Made by a program: the position numbers and the translations under genes
The notes under the pieces: model-generated
The model's input: the letters and a program-made list of their open reading frames with translations, nothing else
What the model was told of the DNA's origin: nothing
Database searches by the model: none
Shown here: positions 15,536 to 22,353 of the stretch, piece by piece
Numbering within the stretch: position 1 is the stretch's first letter
How the letters are laid out: every line of letters begins with the position of its first letter
Assembly (NCBI GenBank): GCA_004114245.1
Contig: QZWS01000141.1
Span: 1-22,353 of the forward strand
Reading direction: 5' to 3'
Origin: Zoopage sp. CT-All
Taxonomy: Eukaryota; Zoopagomycota; Zoopagomycetes; Zoopagales; Zoopagaceae
Length of the DNA: 22,353 nt

Positions 15536-16945
15536 ATGTTCGCAAAGATCTCGTCCGCGGTGCTGCTCTTGCTCGCCGCCTCGGTCGCCGCAGAGTCCTA
15601 CGGCCAGGATTCGGGCTACGGTGCCCAGTCCGGCCATGGCCCGAGTCACGGCTCCCACAACCGCGGCCGCAACTACGGCCGCAACGACCGCCGTTCCGCC
15701 TACGGCAACGAGGGCTCCTGCTCTCCTGGTGGCACTCCCCGTCACCGTGGCGCTTTCCCCAACAACAACCGTCGTGGTGGTCCCTACGGTGCTGGCCCGG
15801 AGCGCAGCGGCTACTCTCCCGCTGAGTACGGTGCTGGTCCCAGCCGCCGCTCGCCGTCCCACCAGAGGCGCGAGCGCTCGTGCTCTCCCGGTGGCACTCC
15901 TTACGGTAACTCTCCGTCCGGATACCGTCCGTCTGGATACCGTCCGTCCGGTGCTCGCCCCACTCAGCGTCGCCGTCCCATGCAGCGTCGCCGCCCGGCG
16001 TATGGTGATGTTTCGCCGACTCACTCATATGGCGGTAACTCTCCATCTGGATATGGTCCGACTGGTGCTGGCCCCACTCAACGCCGCCGTCCCATGCAGC
16101 GCCGCCCGGCGTATGGCGGCAGCTCCCCGTCGTCCAACTATGGGCCGTCGTATGGTAATGTTTCACCGTCGCACGAACGTCGCCCCACTCAGTCATATGG
16201 AAATGTTTCGCCGTCGCACGAACGCCGCCCCACTGAGTCATACGGAAATGTTTCGCCGTCGCACGAGCACCGCGGCTCCCCGTCCAGCTATGGCCCATCC
16301 AGCGATGTTTCGCCGTCGCATGAACACCGCGGCTCCCCGTCCAGCTATGGCCCATCCAGCGATGTTTCGCCGTCGCACGAACACCGCGGTTCTCCATCCA
16401 GCTATGGCCCATCCAGCGATGTTTCGCCGTCGCACAAACACCGCGGCTCCCGCCCTTCGCACCACAGCCGCCACAATGACTACGAGGAGGCAGAGTACTG
16501 CCCTGCTGACTACGGCCAAGGCGCCATGCCCGACCACGAGTCCAAGCCCAGCTATGGTGGTGCGAGTCCGTCAAACGATCACCAGGGTGCCATGCCCGAC
16601 CACGAGTCTCAGCCCTCTTACGGCGATGTGAGCCCATCAAGGGACTACCAAGGTGCCATGCCCGACCACGAGTCCCAGCCCTCTTACGGCGATGTCAGCC
16701 CGTCAAACGACCATCAGGGTGCCATGCCCGACCACGAGTCCAAGCCCGCCTATGGTGACGTAAGTCCGTCCAATAACTACCAGGGTGCTATGCCCGAGCA
16801 CGAGTCCAAGCCTACGTATGCTGGTGTCAGCCCGTCTCACGATGTCAAGCCAGAAAGCGAGTCCGCCTACCCGTCGTCCCCGCCAGTTGGTGCCCTGCCC
16901 TCGTCTGATTCTGCCTATCCCACTCAACCTACGTACAAGAACTAG
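15536..16945 (+). CDS. Secreted Tyr/Ser/Pro/Gly repeat protein
   Basis: A 469-aa protein without introns. The ATG at 15536 begins a clear signal peptide, MFAKISSAVLLLLAASVAA, cut before ESYGQD. The mature part is low-complexity throughout, with no globular domain. First come YG-rich and Arg-rich segments with two related blocks ending TQRRRPMQRRRPAYG. Three classes of in-frame tandem repeat follow: 15 aa (SYGNVSPSHERRPTQ), 19 aa (EHRGSPSSYGPSSDVSPSH) and 22 aa (starts GAMPDHES, contains SYGDVSPS). Cys is very scarce. This composition suits an extracellular wall, matrix or adhesive protein; function is not known. It has the same Tyr-Gly-x-x-SPS style as the tail of the CAP protein at 4695-5885 but no CAP domain. 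A second plus frame is open for 1 kb over the same DNA, a by-product of the GC-rich repeats. Confidence 0.8.
   Translation: MFAKISSAVLLLLAASVAAESYGQDSGYGAQSGHGPSHGSHNRGRNYGRNDRRSAYGNEGSCSPGGTPRHRGAFPNNNRRGGPYGAGPERSGYSPAEYGAGPSRRSPSHQRRERSCSPGGTPYGNSPSGYRPSGYRPSGARPTQRRRPMQRRRPAYGDVSPTHSYGGNSPSGYGPTGAGPTQRRRPMQRRPAYGGSSPSSNYGPSYGNVSPSHERRPTQSYGNVSPSHERRPTESYGNVSPSHEHRGSPSSYGPSSDVSPSHEHRGSPSSYGPSSDVSPSHEHRGSPSSYGPSSDVSPSHKHRGSRPSHHSRHNDYEEAEYCPADYGQGAMPDHESKPSYGGASPSNDHQGAMPDHESQPSYGDVSPSRDYQGAMPDHESQPSYGDVSPSNDHQGAMPDHESKPAYGDVSPSNNYQGAMPEHESKPTYAGVSPSHDVKPESESAYPSSPPVGALPSSDSAYPTQPTYKN
16148..16849 (+). repeat. In-frame tandem repeats of 45, 57 and 66 bp
   Basis: 45-bp units begin at 16148 and 16193, with a partial third at 16238 (period SYGNVSPSHERRPTQ). 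57-bp units begin at 16265, 16322 and 16379, with a partial fourth at 16436. 66-bp units begin at 16520, 16586, 16652, 16718 and 16784 and run to 16849. All periods are multiples of three, so copy number can change without breaking the frame. Copies in the 57-bp class are nearly identical, indicating recent expansion or homogenisation. Confidence 0.9.
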
Positions 16946-17104
16946 GGCGCTCTAGCGTGCAGTAAATGATGCGGCCCTGTATTTTAGGGTCTAATCTAAT
17001 ATACGTACCGTAAAATACCAATCCCTCTAGCGTCATGTAGCCCCCTCATTGTTGTATGGCTGTGCTTAAAATATTGCCATGTCATGAACGTTACAATTAA
17101 TGAT
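16946..17104. other. Convergent 3' intergenic region
   Basis: About 160 bp between the stop of the repeat-protein gene (plus) and the stop of the rhomboid gene (minus). It is AT-rich with several short TAAAAT/TTAAAAT strings that could serve as poly(A) elements on either strand. No gene is seen. Confidence 0.5.
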
Positions 17105-17913
17105 CTATATGCGTAATCTCGCTCGCAAGAGATAGAATGTCAACCCAGTAGCCAATCCACCCAAGTGACCTGCACTATCTATGCTGCTATTCTACTCGAC
17201 GCTTGTTATCTTTGCCACTTAAAACCGACTACAAACCCTTTGACTGACAACGTTGTACACGTCGTACGTTGCGACCGCGCCAACCGCCAGCCAGGCTGGA
17301 ACCGGAATCACCAACATGAGCAGAAATCGAGTGTGTGGATGCAAGGCAGCATAAAGCCCCAAAGTCCCCATGAGGTTGCCTGAATCGTATTAGCACAAGA
17401 CATGGGCAGAAGCCTTACCAGATGCGCCGATTGATAGGCAAGACTCGGCGCGCTGGTCTCCCGATTTGCTCTTGAGTGCGTAGTTTGCTAAACTAGCCAT
17501 AGACGAGCCAAGGCCCGAGAGAAAATACAACGAATAGAATCGACGTGTGCCAATCCTGGCAATGACCTTGGTCAAATCATATCTGCAGAAGACTAGCTGC
17601 CGGCACTTACCAATGGCACTATGCTCCATAGCACAAACATATTCACCGCCGCATGCGACACCAGGTTGTGACTGAAGCTGCATGTGAGCGCGTTCCACCA
17701 TCGGCCCTCGCGCATATTTGACAGCGATAGGCCAAAGTTTTGGCGCAGTTTGAGCAGCAGTGCGGGGTCATGCTCCACCTTGAAGCGCGTCTCGGCGTAC
17801 TTCCACGCAAGAAACACCGCGCCGTTTGCGCCAAGGAGCAATCCAGCGTGCTGGGTGGCGGTGAGGGTGAGCGTGGGGCGTTTCGCTTGCCGCGGATAGA
17901 TGCGACGGAACAT
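17105..17913 (-). CDS. Rhomboid intramembrane serine protease
   Basis: A 226-aa protein in four exons: 17913-17611, 17566-17419, 17379-17237 and 17191-17105. Introns are 44, 39 and 45 nt; the first ends in an unusual AAG, and the third donor (GTTTGT at 17236) could instead be GTCAGT 12 nt upstream. Rhomboids cut membrane proteins within their transmembrane helices using a Ser-His dyad. Seen here: REGRWWNALTCSFSH with HAAVNM in the early helices, GTRRFYSLYFLSG, the nucleophile motif SIGASG (Ser150) and the C-terminal DSAGHLGG (His207). Both catalytic residues are present and the exon joins restore them exactly. The N-terminus is short and basic (MFRRIYPRQAKRP) and might be a minimal mitochondrial presequence, but a PARL/Pcp1 assignment is uncertain. 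The gene is divergent from the dynein LIC gene, with 38 bp between start codons. Confidence 0.88.
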
Positions 17914-17951
17914 TTGGGAAAGCAAAGGCGATCTCCGCCAACTGCACAGCC
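17914..17951. promoter_or_regulatory. 38-bp divergent intergenic region
   Basis: All the sequence between the rhomboid start codon (minus, 17913) and the dynein LIC start codon (plus, 17952). It is too short to hold two core promoters with leaders, so transcripts must begin inside the opposite gene's coding region, or one gene has an unseen upstream start. No TATA box is visible. It is a candidate bidirectional promoter region. Confidence 0.55.
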
Positions 17952-20152
17952 ATGTCGCCGTCCGTCCCCGATGCCGTGGCGCCCGATAACCTCGTGGGCG
18001 CCGACGCTGCCGCCCCCGAGGCTGCAGAAGAGTCCATCTGGTCGTCGATCCTCAGCGGGGTGGCGTCGTCCAAGCTCGTGCATCAGAAATCGCTGCTGCT
18101 CCTTGGTGATCCTTCGTCCGGCAAGACCACGCTCATCCGCCAGCTGATGCGTGACCATCGCGAGACGCTTGGATTGGTGTCGGAGCAGCAGAGTCAGGAG
18201 CGCGATAAGGGCCTGTCGGGTCTGGGCAGCTCCGCGGCAGCTCCGACAGCCGACAAGGCCCAACACAATGAGCTTGCGCTGAGCTATTCCTACGCCGATG
18301 TCAAGGATGAAGATAACGAGGGTAACATGCTGGAATGTGTGATTTGAAATTGATGCGCAGTAGATACGGTTGCTCGTTTGGGATTTTATCAGCTGGCTTC
18401 CGCGCACCCCGGTTTACTTCCCTACGCACTCAATGCCAAGACATTTCCGGATACCCTTGCCATCATCTGTCTCGATTGGCACCGCCCATGGACATTTGTG
18501 GATTCGCTTACACGCTGGATTCGAATCTTGCGCGATGGTGTGACACAGGTTCGCGAGGATGGCAAGGAACCAAGTGGATGGAGTCGCGGTGGAGTGGTTG
18601 TCGATGAGGCCTCCGAGCGTCTCGAGCGCTATTTGCAGGAGTACGAGGAGCCAAGCCAAGACGGTGAAGATGCCAAGCTGCGTGCAATAGTCGGCGGCAC
18701 CGGCGATGTGTTACTGCCATTGGCCGAGGGATGCTTAATGACCAACTTTGGCATTCCCGTGGTTGTCGTCTGCTGCAAGGTCAATTTACTGTGCACTGGT
18801 TGTGCTGGCTGACCTTGAGTAGTCCGACACGATGACCGCACTGGAGAAGGAGCAGGATTACAAGGATTCGCAATTTGATTATATGCAGCAAGCTCTTCGC
18901 GTTGTATGCATGAAGTGTAAGCTTTGGTCTTTTTATGCTCTGATAACACTTTTTCGCAGATGGTGCTGGCCTTTTCTATGTGAGCACGCACCGACCTCGT
19001 AGCTACGCCTTGCTCCGCGCGTATATCCTGCACCGGCTTCTTGGCTGCGGCTCCGTCGCATCCGACGACCAGTCGCTCATCACACCGGATGCCGGCCGCA
19101 AAGAGCAAATCGGTCAAAGTGCAGGAGTGGTAACTGCGGGCGCAGGGTTGGAAGTCGAAGCTCCGTCTTCACCCACGCTTGCTGTCACGACAGGCGCTGC
19201 AGCCAAGCGCCGTGCTGTAAATACCGGAGGCAAGTCCGTATCCGCGCGATTCACGTATCCATTCCGTGCGCAAACATTGGAGCGAGACGTTGTCGCTGTG
19301 CCTTCTGGCTGGGACACGTATGGCAAGATCCAAGTTCTTCGCGACGGATTCGACCCGACCAGTTGTGCCGATGCTTGGGACAAGGACATGCAGGAATCAG
19401 ATCCTCGCTATGCGTCTGTGCAACGCGACGCAAACGCGGAAGAGGAGGAGCCGGGGCTGCGCCGCATCTGGGAACTCAAAATTCGAGACGCCTCGGTGGC
19501 GTTGACTGCACAGCGCGAGGCTGGTGAACGTCGTCGTAAGGGCGACAAGGGCACTCAGGTGGAAGCGGAAGACGAGCAGGTATTTTTGGCGCGTATGATG
19601 GAGTTGCTCCGCAAACAGCCTCATGGCGCTGGTGGGGCGGACGGGGGCGGCGCAGGGGCCGGCAAGATTCCCGTGATGGGGACTGGCGGATCGGGTGGAG
19701 CAAATGCGAGCATGGGCATGCAAGTCGGCGGGGCAGCAGGCATTGCTCCCGTGGGAGCTTTTGGCACGCGTGCTGGTCTAGTCGACCTAGAGCTGGTCGA
19801 GGAGCGCGCCAGGGCCGCGAAATCGGCGACAGGACATACCACGGGTCCTGGCGGAGCGTACGGCGCTGCATCCAGCAATGTCGACGACGACATGGATATT
19901 GCTGCCAAACTGGCGCGGCTGACATCCAAGGTTAAATCGACTTCTGGCAGCGCAAGCTCCCTGCCTCCAGCCGCATCGCTGGTGGGTGTTCCAGGAGGCA
20001 AGGAAGGTGCTGATGCCGGCGGGGCAGCACCGAACAACGAGGTCCTTGCAAACTTCTTCCAGTCGCTGCTGACCAAGAAGGGCAGCACAACCGCCAAGGT
20101 GCAGCGCAAGGAGGCGGCCGAGGAGCTGGACAAGATGCGTCAACGGTCTTAG
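17952..20152 (+). CDS. Cytoplasmic dynein light intermediate chain
   Basis: A 690-aa protein in four exons: 17952-18321, 18364-18779, 18823-18916 and 18960-20152. Introns are 42, 43 and 43 nt, all GT...AG and in phase. The LIC links the dynein heavy chain to cargo adaptors in minus-end transport along microtubules. The GTPase-like domain has the P-loop GDPSSGKTTLI (52-62), DNEDTVARLGFYQLAS, IICLDWHRPWTFVDSLTRWI, IPVVVVCCKSDTMTALEKEQ, FDYMQQALRVVCMKYGAGLF and VSTHRPRSYALLRAYILHRL. A later TYPFRAQTLERDVVAVPSGWDTYGKI block matches the conserved end of the domain. The C-terminal half is Gly/Ala-rich and probably disordered. It keeps two short helices: DIAAKLARLTSKV, and NNEVLANFFQSLLTKK (652-667), which strongly resembles the adaptor-binding helix of animal LIC. 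A poly(A)-type AATAAA lies at 20230. Confidence 0.93.
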
Positions 20153-20229
20153 TATTTCTATAATAGACTGTTTGTGCAGTACAGTATTTGCCTGCCACTG
20201 CGTCATGAGAACTTCTATGCAGGCTGTCG

Positions 20230-20235
20230 AATAAA
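20230..20235 (+). terminator. Poly(A) signal AATAAA after dynein LIC
   Basis: A canonical AATAAA hexamer 78 bp downstream of the dynein LIC stop codon, on the coding strand. Position and sequence fit a cleavage and polyadenylation signal. Confidence 0.5.
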
Positions 20236-20535
20236 TTGGCTGCTGTTGGAATTAAAACGGCCGGGGGTACTCTGACTGCTGCCGTCTTTTTCTTCTCCAA
20301 CCCGCCAACTGTATGCCACCCGCCTCGTCGCCTCGCCGCCTCCACTGATGCGAAACATCAGACCTGTGCTCAATTATAATGTGGACAAACACATATTGCC
20401 TTTTATTCTGATCCATGCTGCGCCGCGCCTATCTTCCTGCTCAGTTACTGACCTTCGGCTATGTTCTATAGGTTATTGTATACCACGCTGGATGTATTTA
20501 GTTTCCCTGGTGTAGTCACAGCTCCTGCTCATGTG

Positions 20536-20564
20536 GCGATAGCGAGTGCTTGCACTGCTATCGC
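20536..20564. repeat. Strong hairpin with one bulged base
   Basis: GCGATAGC-G-AGTGC (20536-20549) pairs with GCACTGCTATCGC (20552-20564) over 13 bp, with a single bulged G at 20544 and only TT between the arms. It lies midway between two convergent genes. It could be a transcribed stem-loop or terminator-like structure, a DNA cruciform, or a mobile-element remnant. Confidence 0.75.
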
Positions 20565-20899
20565 TATCATGGGTTGGTGGTCTGAAACGCAGGGATTTCA
20601 GCTAGTTTGCATATTGAGACAATGTACCTTTATTTTGCATTCTACTTGTTAAACCACGATGTTGGAACGTCTTCAGGATGTTCAGATTCAATTGTAGTGT
20701 ATGTACATAGTCAGCGGGTTCATGTGCCCATGGAAGATGGATTTGCATTGCTCTCTACTCGTCAAACTATTTACTTCCAGCATTGAAATCGACACCAGCA
20801 TTTCTGCCCTGCTTCGCAGCTATGTTGCAGATTTATCTGCATTCTGCTAAATACAATCAATAGCTTGACGTCTATTACGAAAACCTGTGCTACATTTAT

Positions 20900-22353
20900 C
20901 TACACCGGCACACAATACGAGTTTTTAACGAACGATTGACAGCACCTGTATCCCCAGCCACCTTCGGTCTGCCAGTAAGAGCCCCACACCGACGTGTGAT
21001 TGTTGGCAAGCACTAAACACAACGGTTAGCGTCTTTCCAATCGTGCCATACACAGGCCCACCATCTTCATCATACTTGGACCGCGGGATCACTTCCTCTG
21101 TGCCGCGCAGGACTTTGCCCTCGCGACTGTACTCCACGTAGTGTTCCGTCTGCCCACTGATAATCAAGTCTCGAGGCAAACTCGGGTCATCCACAAGATG
21201 TTCTTCGCCGCCATACTTGGCCAACACCGAAGCATTCTCGCGGACCTTGTTTACCTGTCGCGTCGCGATATGCTTCTTATGCAGCATCTCGCCGAGGGTT
21301 GGATTGGCTTGCAGCACGAGGTCCGAAGACCGGGCGCGGTCAGAGGTATCCCATGCAAAATGCTCGACTTGTCTCATGCGCTGCGCATCGCCGGTCCATC
21401 GTACGAAATTATCGCCTTGGAAAGCGGCCGCGTTGACGTCGCCGCGGGCATGCCCCATATTTGGATCCTCACGCATGGACCGCGTCTTGGGGTCATAGTA
21501 GGCAGAGTCGGGGTTCAGGTTAATCAGATACTTGGCGGTGTCTTCGCGGATGCGGAGGTTGCGCACGGTGATGCGCGTCTTTGCGTCAAATTTTTGTCCC
21601 GCTGCACCGGCACCTTCGGCGTATTTGTCGTCGTCCTCCGAGTCCTCGTCGGACGTGTCCATGCCAAACTCGTTGCCTGTGCGGGCAACTTTCCGCGCGG
21701 CCGACTCGACAGCAAGCGAAGCATCGCCCGCAGCAGTCGCCGACGTGGTCGCATTCGCCGCCATGCCTTCCACAAGCGCCTGGTTTAGCTCCTCGGTCTT
21801 GCGCTTCTTCCGGGCTTCCTCTATCAGCTCCCAGTCACGCACGACCTGGATGTGTTCGCTTGGATCATAGCCGTTCCATCGATCCCGCTTGCCGTCCCAG
21901 TCCAACTGCACGTCCTTGACAATCTCATCCGGCTGCATATTCTTGGCCGTCCAGCGCGCACCACGCTTTCGCGGCCGATCGAGGCACTCGTTCGTTTTGT
22001 GCGTTATCGCACCGCAGTTCTCGCACGCGCCCTTGCGGAACTTGGCGGGGGCAGCGGCAGCGCGTTGCCCCCGGGGGTACCACTCCGTCTTATCATCCCC
22101 GCCGCCTTCCACGCTCATCTGACCGGGCAGAGCCTTTTGCGGACGCTGATGGCGCAGCGACGCCACGCCAGTGTCGGCGTACCATGGCGCCTTGACAATG
22201 TAGGAGGGGATGTGCGGATTGATGGCGTGGTCGGACTCGTCGAGCTCTGGCGCCGCAGTGCCAGCTTTGCGCGCCTCATCAAGCTCTTTTCGGCGACGAA
22301 ACTCCTCCTTGGAGAGCTTTCCGGGCGGCTGGCGGGGCGGCTCGGTCCCAGCG
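20900..22353 (-). CDS. SLU7: Pre-mRNA splicing factor Slu7 (5' end outside window)
   Basis: At least 467 aa in two exons visible here: beyond 22353 to 21062, and 21012-20900, with a 49-nt intron (21061-21013, CTAAC branch, TTTAG end). Slu7 acts in the second step of splicing, helping choose the 3' splice site within the spliceosome. Motifs in order: [45 protein letters not shown], the CCHC zinc knuckle [45 protein letters not shown], then a variable acidic stretch ([14 protein letters not shown]), [35 protein letters not shown] and [12 protein letters not shown]. The C-terminal [11 protein letters not shown]...WGYRCC...VKNSYC is restored only by the intron join, confirming the model. The start codon is off the window. 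The gene converges with the dynein LIC gene. Confidence 0.95.

Larger units (their letters stand above)
20153..20899. other. Convergent intergenic region between dynein LIC and Slu7
   Basis: About 750 bp with AATAAA at 20230-20235, a suitable poly(A) signal for the dynein LIC transcript, and on the minus strand GATAAATG shortly after the Slu7 stop. A 63-codon ATG-started plus frame at 20461-20652 has no motif and spans the hairpin at 20536-20564. I do not call it a gene. No tRNA-like structure was found. Confidence 0.5.

Noticed and set aside
15621-16631. 336-codon second plus-strand frame
   Set aside because: Shadow of the GC-rich tandem repeats in the secreted repeat-protein gene. It lacks a signal peptide or domain, and its periodic Ala/Arg/Thr text merely follows the repeats.
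15474-16640. 388-codon minus-strand frame
   Set aside because: Antisense of the same repeats. Composition is explained entirely by the sense-strand repeat units.
16148-16849. CRISPR-like regular repeats
   Set aside because: Units are contiguous, in frame with a signal-peptide protein and without spacers, in a spliced eukaryotic genome.
20461-20652. 63-codon plus-strand open frame with ATG
   Set aside because: Short, no motif, includes the hairpin and lies in a 3' intergenic region. Chance cannot be excluded.
1-22353. tRNA genes
   Set aside because: I looked for GTTCGANNC-type B boxes with paired arms and found no convincing candidate by eye; a tRNAscan-type search would settle it.

Overview
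The window looks like nuclear DNA of a filamentous, probably early-diverging fungus. The conserved proteins are eukaryotic: Slu7 splicing factor, cytoplasmic dynein light intermediate chain (LIC), a rhomboid protease, a Csc1/TMEM63-type channel and a Rax1-like RGS membrane protein. Introns are very short (39-51 nt where both ends are resolved) with GT...AG ends and CTAAT/CTAAC-like branch sites. The two secreted CAP proteins are of the compact YkwD-like type, which I associate with Zoopagomycota/Mucoromycota. That placement is inference only.

Layout. 1-3000 is AT-rich and without a credible gene. It holds diverged repeats, an inverted duplication and several perfect palindromes, and reads as a decayed mobile-element compartment. 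3150-8053 is GC-rich and carries four plus-strand genes: a secreted orphan (3150-3842), a CAP protein with a long Tyr/Gly/Asp-rich tail (4695-5885), a Rax1-like protein (6119-7204) and a second, shorter CAP protein (7424-8053). A four-exon Csc1/TMEM63-like gene lies on the minus strand (12364-8316). 12430-14035 is a second AT-rich, gene-poor block ending in a G-rich tract. 14036-15396 contains three AT-rich open frames that look protein-like but match no family I know. 15536-16945 encodes a secreted protein built from three classes of in-frame tandem repeat. The right end is housekeeping: rhomboid protease (minus, 17913-17105), dynein LIC (plus, 17952-20152) and Slu7 (minus, 20900 to beyond the right edge).

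How the genes relate. The rhomboid and dynein LIC genes are divergent with only 38 bp between their start codons, so they share a promoter region. Dynein LIC and Slu7 are convergent across about 750 bp that contains a strong hairpin. Three secreted proteins (CAP-plus-tail, short CAP, repeat protein) sit within 12.3 kb. The CAP tail and the repeat protein share a Tyr-Gly-(Asp/Asn)-x-Ser-Pro-Ser low-complexity style, so the region looks like a small locus of cell-surface or secreted matrix proteins beside repeat-rich DNA. No tRNA, rRNA or CRISPR array was seen.

Gene models were assembled by eye from reading frames, splice consensus and family motifs. Exon joins are listed in each entry, including one in the Csc1-like gene that does not close in frame.
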